A stretch of 64,000 bases of DNA from Brachionus manjavacas (taxonomy: Eukaryota > Rotifera > Eurotatoria > Ploima > Brachionidae): contig JAHQIY010000012.1 in assembly GCA_019054805.1 (NCBI GenBank), positions 2,232,001-2,296,000 on the forward strand. The letters run 5' to 3'. The translations under genes were made by a program, and so were the position numbers. A model generated the notes under the pieces. The model was not told the DNA's origin and did not search any database. It was given only the letters and a program-made list of their open reading frames with translations. Of this stretch, positions 9,786-20,235 are shown in pieces. Every line of letters begins with the position of its first letter. Position 1 is the first letter of the stretch.

Positions 9786-10700
9786 AAAAAAATTATAATG
9801 ATTTCATTTTTTTGTAATGGTGAAAGGCACAACATTGCTAGATGTCCTGTTAAAAACCAAGCTTGCAAAAACTGTAACCAAAAAGGACATTTGACCCAGA
9901 AGTGCTCTTAAGCTGAAATGCTTAAATCGATTGAACGAGCAAAAATCGACTATAGTGAACTATCGATTAAAGAAGAAGAAGAAGAAATTTCTCAAATAGA
10001 AACAAACATGTTGGACATGATAACCAAAACTCCACAGTTCCCAAATAACGATTCAACAAATGAGAAATCTCTTTTGTCGTCACAGTCCAGCCAAAAAAGT
10101 ATGCATAACTCCAGTTCTATTATTTAATCTTAATAAAGATTCTGAACAAATAAACTGCTCAAATTTCGAAAACTTAAGGGATCAATCTATAAAAACAACA
10201 AAATGCCTTGTTACCAATGTTCAAACAAGTAAGCAAATCAAGCGCGTTTCAGAATCCGACAATTCACAAACAGCTGAATCGAAAAAACTAAAAGATCAAG
10301 CTAATAATAAAGTAAACGACGAACTTAATGGCGTAATTCAAGACAATAATATTGGAAACAATTCATATGAAAACAAAATCGATTTTATACAAAAATAGTC
10401 AAAGTTACTGGAATAAAAAGACTACTCAAGATTTTACAATTTTTTGGAACAAAATTCACTTCTTTTCTAGGAGCAATCTGGATTTAGGAAACACCGGCGA
10501 ACATCAGATATTCTATTCTTTTTAATTAAAAAAATTGTGGAATCATTTAATAGAAAAAAAAGAGTAAGTGGCCTTTTTTTTGATATTAACTAAATTCACT
10601 TCTAATCCAGGATCAATCATAAATTTTACGCTACCATAAATTTTTTAATTTATTCTGAAGGAGCCATAGCTCGGTACAGAAAACAAATAAATAATCTCTA
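9786..10700 (+). pseudogene. LINE-A deletion derivative (ORF1 zinc knuckles, RT scrap, 3' end)
   Basis: It starts with FFCNGERHNIARC and CKNCNQKGHLTQKCS, a pair of CCHC-type zinc knuckles typical of LINE ORF1 (gag-like) proteins. A stop and a frameshift follow, with a Glu- and Ser-rich tail to about 10,398. Sequence at 10,400-10,560 then matches, with breaks, the LINE-A reverse-transcriptase start (QEQSGFRKHRR block seen intact at 22.9 kb). It jumps to a 3' terminus at 10,655-10,700 that contains a GAGCCATAGCTC stem-loop, GGTACAGAAAAC and an AAAT tail. The same 3' terminus ends the antisense LINE-A copy at 21,612, so the parts come from one family with most of ORF2 deleted. Confidence 0.75.
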
Positions 10701-11254
10701 GTTCGATATAGTTAATCAAATAAATAAATGAATTTCTAAAATAACTCGGGAATTTAAAAAAAAGTGCCTGTAATTGAAGAAATTCCTAATAACATAACTC
10801 AAGATCAGGCCTTTGAAGCTAATACTAAAGGAAAAACTAGAGGAAAAGGTAAAAGTTATTTTCCTTTCTGTAATTTTCGCTCCTTGGAGCATGCTAAAAC
10901 ATGCCTCGATAGAGAATTTGATTTTTTATGTCCTTAAAAAATATATTCTGTTTTTATTTTTATTTTTTTGTTCTATTTAGATAATTAGTACTATATATTT
11001 CTAATAAAAAGTAATGAATAAAAAATTTTGTTACTAATTCAGTATTTTAGTTTATTTTTGCATAAAATAAACACAGGTAATAATTTAATACCATTTAAAA
11101 AGCTTAAGATATAATTTTAAATAAAAAATTGTTCTTTTTTACACAAATAAATACATTTATTTATGTATTTTCAAGTAAAAATACAAATTTTATGATATAG
11201 TAAAAAAAAAAAAATTTTTTAAGTTTTTCAAAGTCAAGTGAGGAACTTCTAGTT
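10701..11254. other. Intergenic with an unassigned basic peptide fragment
   Basis: At 10,770-10,940 (+) an open stretch encodes a KGKTRGKGKSY motif followed by a Cys-containing tail ending in LCP-stop. It has no start codon or clear family and may be a transposase fragment. The rest is A/T-rich. Confidence 0.3.
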
Positions 11255-11720
11255 TATTTTGTCTTAGAGGCCAGTGAGTGTTTTATCAGGCACACTATGA
11301 CAGCTGATGTGCTTGATTGCTGTTCGTCCAGCAGTCAAGAGTTGCTTTGAAGTTGTTGACTGTTTTAGCAGTTAGTATTTGACCAGGCTTGGCTATTCGA
11401 TTGTAAAAGATATTTTCTCTATGCAGGTGCTTAACTATTTCTTTAAATACGTGAAGCCGTGTCCTCTTAAATTGTTATTGACCAAATCAAAACTGCTGCT
11501 AATTTCTATCATGTCCAAATCGTTTATAAACTTGAACATCTGAATTAAACCACCCTTTTGTCTCCTTGCCCGTCCAAAAAAGGACGGACAAAGTAATCTT
11601 AGTAACTTAATATCAAACTAGCAATTGATTTTTTGATTCTTCCAAGCACTTGATTAGCTTTTTTTAAGCACAAAAGGATGTGGTTCCTCCATTTCAAGTT
11701 CGTACTGAAAATAATGTCAG
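11255..11720 (-). pseudogene. CR1-like LINE (LINE-B) ORF2 C-terminal fragment
   Basis: On the minus strand, frames with breaks give GGLIQMFKFINDLDMI, then a NLRGH block, then HLHRENIFYNRIAK and ILTAKTVNNFKATLD. These are the consecutive C-terminal blocks of CR1/jockey-type ORF2 (GDLIxxFKI ... FFxNRV ... AxSVNxFKxxLD). Frameshifts and missing pieces show it is dead. Related copies are at 29.6, 40.8, 50.1 and 60.5 kb. Confidence 0.75.
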
Positions 11721-12467
11721 AAATATAGAAATTGTAATACAATGAACATTTTAATTAAAAAAAAATAAATTCTTTAAATTCATTTTTTGGAGTTTTAAAA
11801 CTTTTTTGGTACAAAAACCTTTTTCACACTTTTAACAAGCGTTTTTTTTAACAAACGAGTTTCTAGCGGTTTCATCATTATTTGTGTATTTTTAAATTTA
11901 AAAAAAATTTTAGAGCAGAAAATCTTAAATAAAAAATTAAAATAAGTTTTCTGTTTGTTCAATTTCTTAATTTTTTTACTCATAATTAAAAAAAAGCACA
12001 CACATTAAAAGTATGAAAATTACTTGTAAAGCATTTGTAGAAGCTGGTTTAGGTTATTCATCGAATAAATGATCTGTTACAATTTTTAGAACCAATTTTA
12101 GTTTTTTTGAAAAGAAAGTTTTAAAGCTTCAATTTATTTCTGTTTTTTGAGAAAATAAAAAAAATTTTTTTGGGTGATAAATTCAATCAAGGATATCGTC
12201 TTTTGCTTTTTATTGTAAGTTCTCGATGATAAAAAATGACAAAACTTTTAGAGTTTACAAGAAACAACAGAATTTCCAAAGATCCAACCCAAACAAAGCT
12301 TAAACAAAATCTTATCTCTAATTTAATTTTTAAAATTTTAAATTTCATTATTTGCCATTAGGTTAAAATCAAAAAAGCATAATATCTGGTCAAAATTAAA
12401 AAAATTTCAATTGTTTGGAGAAAATTAGATAAAAAACACATTGATATCCTTGGGTAAACTAAACAAT
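11721..12467. other. AT-rich intergenic
   Basis: Only short basic minus-strand frames are seen (11,795-12,001), with no recognisable homology; judged non-coding. Confidence 0.4.
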
Positions 12468-12475
12468 TATAAAAA
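12468..12475 (+). promoter_or_regulatory. TATA-like element of CAP1
   Basis: TATAAAAA, 46 bp before the CAP1 ATG. Confidence 0.5.
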
Positions 12476-12513
12476 CAAATTTATTTCTCACTTGACAAAA
12501 TATTTCAAGTATT

Positions 12514-13266
12514 ATGAAAGGCTTTAGCATAATTCCAATTTTGTTCTGTTTAAAATACACTCAGGCGATCACATCCCAATGTGCCCAAAGCTTTACAAGT
12601 CGAACACTTTATGCTCACAATAGGTTCCGGGCTTTACATGGGGCACCTGATTTGGTCAATGATCAAAAAATAACCAGCATAGCTCAAAGCTATGCGCAAA
12701 AACTGGCATCAACCAACACATTCGCCCATAGTCGAACATCTGGCCTGGGCGAAAATTTGGCAATGGTCTCATCTAGTAGGGACGTCGGGACTTGCGAAGA
12801 TTTAGCAGATAGATTTACCAAGATGTGGTATGATGAAGTCACAAAGTACAACTACAACAGTCCAGGATTTTCGATGCAAACAGGTCATTTTACCCAAGTG
12901 GTATGGAAAAGCACCACAAAATTAGGCTGTGGATTAGCGGTCGTAGGCACTAAGGCAATCGGAGTGTGTAATTACTCACCTCCGGGAAACGTGATGGGAG
13001 CATTTTCAAGAAATGTTCTTCCAATTGGGTCCCAAGGCCCGAGTACTCTTAGTCCAAGTCCAACTTTACCACCATTCTCCAGCACTGTAAGCAATAACCA
13101 AAATAACAATTGCTGTCCTTGTGATTGTAGCAAGTTAACTTCCCCAGCTGTCACAACAACAACTAGAAGATATTTCTGGAGACCTACTTGGAATCGATGG
13201 GGCAAGAGGCTTTTCGAAAATGATGACATGTCAAGCGAAAATCGATATCAAAATTTATTTGGTTAA
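12514..13266 (+). CDS. Secreted CAP-superfamily protein (CAP1), intronless
   Basis: 250 residues. A signal peptide covers 1-18 (cleavage near A18). A CAP/SCP domain spans about 25-170, of the GAPR-1-like compact form. The four residues that line the CAP cavity are present: His72 (FAHSR), Glu80 (LGENLA), Glu108 (MWYDEV) and His125 (GHFTQVVWK). The CAP2 signature VCNYSPPGN is at 151-159. The tail (about 172-250) is Ser/Thr/Pro-rich with a CCPCDC cluster near 200-206 and has no known fold. CAP proteins are secreted and often bind lipids or act in defence, reproduction or venom; the role here is not inferable. The paralogue CAP2 has two introns while this gene has none. A polyadenylation signal lies near 13,319. 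Confidence 0.93.
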   Translation: MKGFSIIPILFCLKYTQAITSQCAQSFTSRTLYAHNRFRALHGAPDLVNDQKITSIAQSYAQKLASTNTFAHSRTSGLGENLAMVSSSRDVGTCEDLADRFTKMWYDEVTKYNYNSPGFSMQTGHFTQVVWKSTTKLGCGLAVVGTKAIGVCNYSPPGNVMGAFSRNVLPIGSQGPSTLSPSPTLPPFSSTVSNNQNNNCCPCDCSKLTSPAVTTTTRRYFWRPTWNRWGKRLFENDDMSSENRYQNLFG

Positions 13267-14280
13267 AAAGGAAATGAGTTTTTTTTTGATCTTTAAGATC
13301 TTTTCTACAGAAAAAAAGAATAAAAATAATTTTTTTATCAATAAAGAGAAGTGACAAAAAATTAAATTTAGCCATCACTTCAGGAATTAGAATTTTTCAA
13401 AAAGTTGCTTTTATTGAAATATTTTCTCTTTTTTGTTCAAATAAAAACTAAAATATTCTAAATTATCATTTTTTAAACTTATGTAATTATATTTTAGATT
13501 TTATTTAAAAGCTTTTTTTCATCAAATATTTTTAAATTGAATTTTGTGATTTTAGCTTTATTTGAATGAAAAATTGAGATTAAGGATAAAAAAAATAAAA
13601 AATAAAACTCATTTTACTGCATCAAGCAAATTTGCTTAAAATTATGCATTTTATAAAACTAAATTATCTCTTTTATTTAAACAGTTATTCAAGTTTTTCT
13701 GAATTGAAATGATCGAATTGAAACGAACTACTCAGCATTTTCATTTCATTATTTTTTATTAAATTAATACAAAAACACATTTTTGTTTTTAAATTATTTA
13801 AAAAAAAAAAACTAACTTTTGCACTTTCAACCATATGTATTGAAAAGAAGGTTTAAGCTAATGAGATTTAGAAAATTTTTAAATGAATAAAAAAATTAAA
13901 TTTTAATATATGTATGATAAATCCTCATAAATTGATAAATTTGCTCAAATTTCCAACTTGATTTACAACATAATCAATTAAACAAGGAGATGTTTTTTAA
14001 GCCTGAAAAACAAATCCTATTATAATTCAATGAATTCTTCTTTTACAAAATCCATTGTCCTAAGATAATAAATCGAAGATTTTTTTGATACCAAACATCT
14101 TTTTCTAGCAAGATACTCATATTTTATAAAGTATTAGTAAAGATTCAGAAAACATTGATGAAATGTACCAGAAATGATCAAAAATAAAAAATTGTTATTT
14201 ATTTTTTTAATTATAAGTTAGCTAATATTTTGTAAATAAATTTATTTCAAAAAATTGTCTGGACTGTATTAAAAAAAATT
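13267..14280. other. AT-rich intergenic
   Basis: Polyadenylation-like AATAAA at about 13,319; otherwise nothing recognised. Confidence 0.4.
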
Positions 14281-14304
14281 AATTTAAAAAAAATGAATTT
14301 TTAA

Positions 14305-14496
14305 TTAATAGTATGGGTGTCCGTACAATCCAAAAGATTGAGCGAATGGAAGTCCGTGCATCATTGGAGCAAGTGGAAGCGGATGAGGCATTGGAAGTGC
14401 TGGCATTAATGGAACAAATGGAACTGGTGGTGGTGGTGATAATGGAACAACTGGGACAGCAGGAACACAGCAACAAGAAGATCGTTTTTTGCACAT
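14305..14496 (-). CDS. Small Cys/Pro-rich protein, copy 1
   Basis: 63 residues. It begins MCKKRSSCCCVP, then has a hydrophobic Pro/Val/Leu-rich body (SPPPPVPFVPLMP) and a His/Gly/Tyr end (GHPYY). No signal peptide or known domain. The cluster of four cysteines near the N-terminus, behind two lysines and an arginine, could be palmitoylated or bind metal; this is inference. Four copies occur in this window and all keep this frame open. The opposite-strand frame has a stop in copy 3, which supports this strand. This copy differs from copy 2 by Ala13 in place of Val and Ser53 in place of Pro. A TATA box lies 78-85 bp upstream, in a duplicated promoter module. Confidence 0.65.
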   Translation of the reverse strand: MCKKRSSCCCVPAVPVVPLSPPPPVPFVPLMPALPMPHPLPLAPMMHGLPFAQSFGLYGHPYY

Positions 14497-14830
14497 TTTG
14501 AATTTATTTCGAACTTAATTTATTTTCTAATTAGAGAACTTGAATTAGTTTAGTATCTTTTTGATTTTGTTCTTATTTATACATCTTTGATACTTAAAAA
14601 ATGTAGATTTAAAAATCTATACTCGAGTAATTCCAAGAAAAAACAAACATAAACAAATTATACAAAATCTGTAATTTTTTTTTATAAAATTAATCTAAAT
14701 AAACATTAAGGAAAAAGAATGTAATCAAAATTTGTAAGTTTTGAAAAATTAAACAAACAACAAAACTCTGCATTGAATGAAATAAGTTTTATAGGAAACA
14801 CTGAGATTCAGAAAAGATGGTTTTGTGAAA
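14497..14830 (-). promoter_or_regulatory. Promoter module of small Cys/Pro-rich gene, copy 1
   Basis: About 300 bp nearly identical to 20,236-20,570 and 26,221-26,530. It contains TATAAATA on the gene strand (14,581-14,574) and ends at a shared GGAAACACTGA boundary, after which the three copies diverge. Confidence 0.65.
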
Positions 14831-15479
14831 GTCAGTATAAATGAAAAAAAGAACAGAAAAAATGTACAAAAAATTGAATAACTTTTTTTCTAAAGGTTTA
14901 AACTTAGTTCTGTAAATGCATTATAGTGCAACTTTCAAAGTTAGTTAAAACTATTAACTATTAGTTAAAATTAAAATTAACAATTAAAATCTTTAATTTA
15001 ACCATTCATATGACGAAGGCTCATATAGATGAGAATGTAGTTGCAATGTGTACGTCCATTTCAACCGAAATGAAGAAATAAAGAGGAAAAAGCAAACATT
15101 GCTGTTTTAGGGACGAGGTATAATAAAACATAAAAATAGAGAATTAAAAAAAAATTAAAACATAAATCAAAAATTGTTTTTATAATTTGAATAAGAGAGA
15201 AATAAAACATAAAATCGAGATTACACTATTCATATAGAAAAAAAAACATAAATTTTTGGATATTTTTTTAATTTTAGAAAACAAAACATAAATTTGTGTT
15301 TTTGGAAATTTGTAAGACAAAGTAAGCTTAAAAGCTAATAAAACATTTAATAAATAAATCCTATTAAAATAATTTTTAATAATCTCAAGATGCTTAGGCG
15401 AAAAATTGACTGGATTTTCTTAACAAAACTTAATTCAGAGGTTGATTTAGAACATTTTTTTAAAACAGTACCCTAAACA
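14831..15479. other. AT-rich intergenic with dispersed repeat piece
   Basis: The segment 14,875-14,945 (GAATAACTTTTTTTCTAAA ... TAGTTCTGTAAATGC) has a diverged partner at 40,645-40,720. No coding sequence seen. Confidence 0.4.
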
Positions 15480-16040
15480 ATCATCAGGACATGCAAATTC
15501 TAACAATTGTACTTTCTGCTCAGATAACAGCGATTGTCATAAAATGGTCACAACTCATGAAAAAGAAGAAGATTTAACTTTTTTTTGGAACTCACTAATT
15601 GAAATAGGTAAACAAGTAAATATTAATTCTATTGATCTAATCGAATATATATGCATTGATGCTGATCGTGCAAGTTCAAATAGTATTAAAAATGTGTTAA
15701 TTAATTCGAAAATTATCATGTGCTAAATATCTACCAAAAGGGAAGCAAAAAAATATTTAGAATCAATAGCAAAATTAGAGGAAGAAAAAGAAAATGATGA
15801 TATTCTATTAAAATATAAATGGAGCGATAAATATTTAGTAGAAATAATCCCAAATTGTTTTTGTCCTGATTGTACTCATTGTAGCTGCTGTCAATTTTTG
15901 GGTTCTGCTGTTTGCATACATCTAGTAGGTTGTTGTTATTTAGACTCAATCGGTTTTCCTGGTATTATATTAAAAAAATTCAGAAATAAAAATAGTTCTC
16001 AAAAAAGAATAAAAGGGCCATGGTATGAAAAGGACTAATT
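15480..16040 (+). pseudogene. MULE-type transposase relic with SWIM finger
   Basis: The first part (15,544-15,726) has YICIDADRASSNSIKNVL followed by KIIMC, the block with a catalytic Asp and the CxFH approach of Mutator-like transposases. A stop follows, then an open frame with CSCCQFLGSAVCIH, which fits the SWIM zinc finger (CxCx(n)CxH). The distance between the two parts is too short for an intact protein, so the middle of the transposase is deleted. No terminal repeats were identified. Confidence 0.7.
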
Positions 16041-16219
16041 AATTAAATCAAAAATAATTTATGTTTTATTCTTAGTTTAATAACAATTGACCTATGTTTT
16101 TTTGTCAGTTTGATAAATAAAAATTATTTTTATGTTGTGAATTCTTTTTTTATGTTTTTTTTAAACTTTTATATGTTTTATTGAACCTCATCCCTGTTTT
16201 GGCTCTCCGGAAAATAACT

Positions 16220-16727
16220 TTATTATACCTGGGTATTCAGAATTAACGACAGGGTTTTTTAACATTAAAAAGATTATTTAACGACATGTCGGTATCGAGC
16301 AAATATGATTCAAAAAAAAGCCCTTTACTTTACATGATCCTTTAAATTATAGACCAATTAGTATAACGATTTGTTTAGGAAAGTTACTGGAATGAAAAGA
16401 CTATTCAAGATTTTACAATTTTTTGGAACAAAATTCACTTCTTATTCAGGAGCAATCTGGATTTAGGAAACACCGGCGAACATCAGATAATCTATTCTTT
16501 TTAGTTCAAAAAATTGTGGAATCATTATGTGGAAAAAAAATGTCTGTTGTCTTTATTTGGATTTCTAAAGCCTTTGACAGGGTTTGGCATGAAGGTTTAC
16601 TTTTTAAATTGATTAAAATGAATCCACCTCATTACTTGACTAACTGGATTAGATCCTTTTCAGACTCTAGTACATTTAAGGTAACTGTGAATGACCACTT
16701 GAGCGACGAATATCAAATAATTGCAGG
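16220..16727 (+). pseudogene. LINE-A reverse-transcriptase fragment, sense copy
   Basis: The frame reads NYRPISITICLGKLLE, a stop, then NFLEQNSLLIQEQSGFRKHRR, FIWISKAFDRVWHEGL and TNWIRSFSDS, the ordered RT blocks of a jockey-type LINE. It is nearly identical to the antisense copy at 22.3-23.0 kb. It ends abruptly at SDEYQI and is joined to a piece of a different LINE. The in-frame stop before NFLEQ is shared with the antisense copy. Confidence 0.85.
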
Positions 16728-16815
16728 TTATTTAGATATTGGAATTTTAGGAACCAATATCAAAAATGGAGACGAATTAAACGTAAAACGGAGAGTTCAA
16801 CTAACATTCTGATCG
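16728..16815 (+). pseudogene. RTE-like LINE fragment fused to LINE-A
   Basis: AGYLDIGILGTNIKNGDELN followed by VKRRVQL resembles the YLG..I...G..E.D...RI block between the RT domain and the WKS/TKL block of RTE-like LINEs. It belongs to the same family as the fragment at 400-740. The reading frame is continuous with LINE-A only by chance. Confidence 0.5.
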
Positions 16816-16839
16816 AAAATTAGTGATGGGTCTTAACTT

Positions 16840-16930
16840 AACTAATTTAGTTTAGTTGGCGAAAATTAAGGCGACTAAAAATAAGTTAACTAATTCTTAG
16901 TCGACTAATTTTTAGTTGACTAATTTTTAA
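16840..16930 (+). repeat. Short tandem repeat, about 16-17 bp unit
   Basis: Three to four degenerate units of the type GACTAATTTTTAGTT in a row. Confidence 0.55.
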
Positions 16931-16932
16931 TT

Positions 16933-17283
16933 TTGATGGGCGATTTCAGCATGCCAGTCATTGATTCAGATGAAATTGGAAGCCCTGTGCTAACAAATTT
17001 GACTTCACAAAATACGTTTCTTTGTAACACCATAAGCAATTCAAGCTTTGTTCGGCTTGTCTCAAGCGATACTTTTAAAACAAATGGACAATTTAGGAGT
17101 CTGATTGATCTCGTGTTAGTCAGTGATTCAAATCAAGTATTAGTTGTGGACATAGGTACAGATTCTGTGAGTCGAAGACGACCAGCTGATGTGATTTACT
17201 TGGATTTTGCCAAAGCATTTGACAAAGTCTCCCATGCTCCTTATGATAAACAAGAGCCTACGGTATCCCAATATTGGTTGTAA
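16933..17283 (+). pseudogene. CR1-like LINE (LINE-B) endonuclease-RT fusion by deletion
   Basis: MGDFSMPVIDSDEI and SLIDLVLVSDSNQV are endonuclease blocks (the GDFN and LDLVL motifs of APE-type nucleases). They are followed directly by RRRPADVIYLDFAKAFDKVSH, the first catalytic RT block. In an intact element these lie several hundred residues apart, so a large internal deletion joined them in frame. GDFN has become GDFS. Dead element. Confidence 0.8.
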
Positions 17284-18221
17284 ACTGGGTACAAGCATTT
17301 CTATGTAAAGTGACAGATTATTTTTATTTTACTTGACCTCAGCTTTCATTTGAAAAAAAATTAGCTGAACAAGTAAAAAATAATTTTTAAGAAAGTTATT
17401 TTTGGATATTTTTGGGTTTAGCTCGTTAAGATTTTTAAGAAAATACCCTAAAATTGAAAATTTTGATTTTTAGTTCATATTGTATCATAAAATTTTGTTA
17501 ATTAAGAAATTTCGAGAACAAAATAACTGGCCTTGAAAAGACTGGGAATAATAATAATAATAATAATATAAGTTACAACAAGCTAGCAAGCTAGACTTGC
17601 GAAGATGGGAAACAGTAGGATCCCATCTATGGTAACTGTGGTATGTAATAATAACAATAAAAAAAAAAAAAAAACATTCATATACTACTTCATTCTTTCA
17701 TAGACTACATATATTAGATCAGTATTGCATTTTGAATTTTAAATTAATCTTTTTCTTTTTTCTCCTTTTTTCTTCTTTTTTTCTTCTTTTTTTCTTCTTT
17801 CTACTAGTTAGATTTTTAGACTGATCCAATCAAGCAAATTAACCAGATTAATCAAGCTTCATAAGATTCCAATCAAGGTAACTCAAATTCTTTTCTTTTT
17901 TTTTTTTTTTTTTTTTTATTTTTAATCCGATCTGGTAAATAATAGTAATGAAATTTCTAATTAAATTGTTTAATTAAAAATTAAATTTTTTTATGTAATC
18001 AAAAAAACTTAAAAAAAATAAGAAATTTACTTCAAAATGTTGTTATTTTATATCGTAACCTAAAGTTGATACAAAATTGATCAGCACTTAAACACTTTCT
18101 TGATAAGAGTTGGTCCAAAGTATCATCGGCATTGATTCCTGCCTTCTTTAATTCTTGGAGTGTATTTAATTTCATATTCAATTTTAATCTTGGACTAATT
18201 TGTATACCATGGAAAATTGCA
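17284..18221. other. Simple repeats and LINE 3'-end-like sequence
   Basis: An (AAT)n run is at 17,548-17,570. A GC-richer stretch (17,575-17,650, GATGGGAAACAGTAGGATCC) followed by TAATAATAACA and poly-A looks like the 3' terminus of a LINE. A TTTTTCTTC polypyrimidine repeat is at 17,750-17,805 and poly-T at 17,895-17,920. A minus-strand open frame at 18,032-18,250 has no recognisable family. Confidence 0.45.
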
Positions 18222-18620
18222 AACACAAGATCCATATGATTATAAGCCAATTAGTATAAACTGTCTTGGAAAACTGCTTGAACGCATTATTTATTTTAGG
18301 TATTAGTTTTTTATAGTTATAGATCTTGAAATTTTCTTACCTTTTGCCTTTATAGATAAAAAAAGTTCAATGGTTTGAAAAGTTATGATAAAGTGGTCAA
18401 ATTAAAGAGTGTTAAACGTCATACTGAAGACTTTATACAGTAGTCCAAAAACTAAATTGACAAAGAATCAAGCACCTTCGAAAAAGTGCATAGTTCTTTG
18501 CTTATTCAGGAGCAGTCGGGTTTTAGGAAACACAAACGAACTGACGATCTTTTTTTTCCTATCCAAAAATGTATTGATATTAAGAGATCGTTTATTGTAA
18601 GACCATTATTTCTTAGAGAT
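18222..18620 (+). pseudogene. LINE-A-related RT fragment
   Basis: PYDYKPISINCLGKLLERII (18,222-18,290) and, after a break, NSLLIQEQSGFRKHKR (near 18,482-18,530) match consecutive LINE-A RT blocks. About 190 bp of unrelated or degraded sequence separates them. Divergence from the 16.4-kb copy suggests an older insertion. Confidence 0.65.
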
Positions 18621-18858
18621 TAAGCCATTATTTTTGAAGCTTAAATAAATATGTCTTTTTGGCTTTCAACGCACTCAACTTTTCTCAAGGGATTACAATG
18701 ATTTGAGAGATAATTTAAAAAAATAAAATTTCATCAATATAAAAATAATCAAAAAAATAAAATTAAAAAAAAAAAAAATTTTTTATCTTTAATCTTTTTA
18801 AATATTTTTGTTAATTAAATAAAAAATTCCATTAATATATTTTTTTAATTTAAATTTT

Positions 18859-19429
18859 TCAATTTTTATTTTCGTAAAATCCTATTTTCATTTGGTATTC
18901 GATGAAAGCCAGAAATTTTTTCCACGTATTTTGAATCTTGATGTTGAATGCTTTTCCAAGGGCATTTGCAAGAGTTTCCATTAAAGTTTCTTCTATTGGC
19001 TTTGATTTTTTAAACAATCTTAAAAATTACCTTTTTTTATCAAAAAAATTATACCTGAAAATGTTCTTCTCTAATTCCTTTTTTGAAGTGCATTTCTCCG
19101 AGATCGATCAAGATTTTACAACAAGTATTAAGATCTTCCAAACCATAGATAACTTTATCTATTGCATCAAACAATTTTTGACCATGTGCCAGTGCATTAG
19201 GATTTTTTTTTAAATCGTCCTCAGTTTCAATATCTTGAAGGAACCACCAAAAGTGCTTAAGATTTGGATAGTTTTTGAAAAGCTGCAACATAAAGTTAAG
19301 AGCAAATGTATCCTCTCCCTGATGAACAATTTGCCGCCATGAATCACGTAGGCAAATCACTTCATTTATGGTCAGAAGAGCATTTTTATCATTTGGAACA
19401 ATAAAATTACTGCTCGAACAAGAGCCCAT
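18859..19429 (-). CDS. Globin 2, two exons, N-terminal lipidation motif
   Basis: Exon 1 is 19,429-19,055 (125 codons) and exon 2 is 18,999-18,859 (46 codons plus TGA), with a 55-bp intron; 171 residues. The N-terminus MGSCSSSNF has Gly2 and Cys4 for dual acylation. Distal His82 (ALAHGQ), proximal His114 (LGEMHFKKG) and the FWWF block at 60-63 are present. The intron follows HFQ at the ancient G7.0 position. Exon 1 is identical to globin 3. At the 3' end the codon after GFY is GAA here but TAA in globin 3, so this copy has four extra residues (ENKN). It is diverged from globin 1, so an older duplication separates them. Haem-binding and membrane attachment are expected. Confidence 0.92.
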
Positions 19430-19452
19430 TGAGATTTATTTTTTGATTTAGC

Positions 19453-19568
19453 AGACAGATTATGTCTTATTTGAAATGATTAAAAGATGTTCACACAATT
19501 TCATCAAAATCAAACAATGACGTTCGGGATATGATTTTTTTTAAATCTTTTTATTTCGTGACATTTTC
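19453..19568 (-). promoter_or_regulatory. Conserved globin upstream blocks (globin 2)
   Basis: ATAATCTGTCT (19,463-19,453), ATATCCCGAACGTCATTG (19,532-19,515) and GAAAATGTCACGAA (19,568-19,555) on the gene strand, in the same order and spacing as upstream of globins 1 and 3. Confidence 0.6.
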
Positions 19569-20043
19569 CGTAACCAAAAATCATGTAAAAATATCAATAA
19601 TATATTATGGATCAGGTAAGAAATTAATTTTTTAATTTTTTTTGGTAAATTGCTTTCATTTTAAAAAATTTGGTCTGATTTAAAAAAATTGATTTCAACT
19701 TAAGTGTCTAAAATTAAAAGCCAGACTCAAATTTAATTTTGAAAAATTTGATTTAAATCAAAATTTTTTAAAATATTCATCTAAATTTTTTGAACAAAAA
19801 CTTTTGAAAGATTAAGTAAACTCTAAAAAACAATTTTTTTTAAAATGACTCTTTTATTTAAAAGACAAAAATAGTCTAAGATTATTTTTTTTTACATTTT
19901 ACCTTATTTTGTTCATAATATTTTTCTTTAATAAAAATGTTTAGATAAAAAGAAATGATAAAATTTTGTTAAAAAATTTATTTCAAAAAATTGCCTGGAA
20001 TGTACTAAAAAGTATCAATTATCAATAAAAAATATATTTTTAA

Positions 20044-20235
20044 TTAATAGTATGGGTGTCCGTACAATCCAAAAGGTTGAGCGAATGGAAGTCCGTGCAT
20101 CATTGGAGCAAGTGGAAGCGGATGAGGCATTGGAAGTGCTGGCATTAATGGAACAAATGGAACTGGTGGTGGTGGTGATAATGGAACAACTGGGACAACA
20201 GGAACACAGCAACAAGAAGATCGTTTTTTGCACAT
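20044..20235 (-). CDS. Small Cys/Pro-rich protein, copy 2
   Basis: 63 residues with the same layout as copy 1: MCKKRSSCCC, a Pro/Val/Leu body, and a GLYGHPYY end. It is the closest to a consensus of the four copies (Val13, Pro53). It lies about 600 bp downstream of the globin 2 promoter region on the same strand and is co-duplicated with the globin in the inverted repeat. A TATA box is at 20,320-20,313 on the gene strand. Confidence 0.65.
   Translation of the reverse strand: MCKKRSSCCCVPVVPVVPLSPPPPVPFVPLMPALPMPHPLPLAPMMHGLPFAQPFGLYGHPYY

Noticed and set aside
14313..14501. Plus-strand Glu/Val-rich frame opposite the small Cys/Pro-rich gene
   Set aside because: The equivalent frame in copy 3 (26,026-26,220) has a TAA, whereas the Cys/Pro frame is open in all four copies and has the TATA module upstream. 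A third frame (Ser/Thr-rich) begins from a non-ATG codon.
17540..17930. Microsatellite and polypyrimidine tracts considered as a regulatory or origin-like region
   Set aside because: They are simple (AAT)n, (TTC)n and poly-T runs beside LINE debris, with nothing to support a specific function.
18032..18250. Minus-strand 72-codon frame (MAYNHMDLVFAIFHGIQ start)
   Set aside because: It overlaps a plus-strand LINE fragment at its 5' end and shows no recognisable domain; coding status is unsupported.
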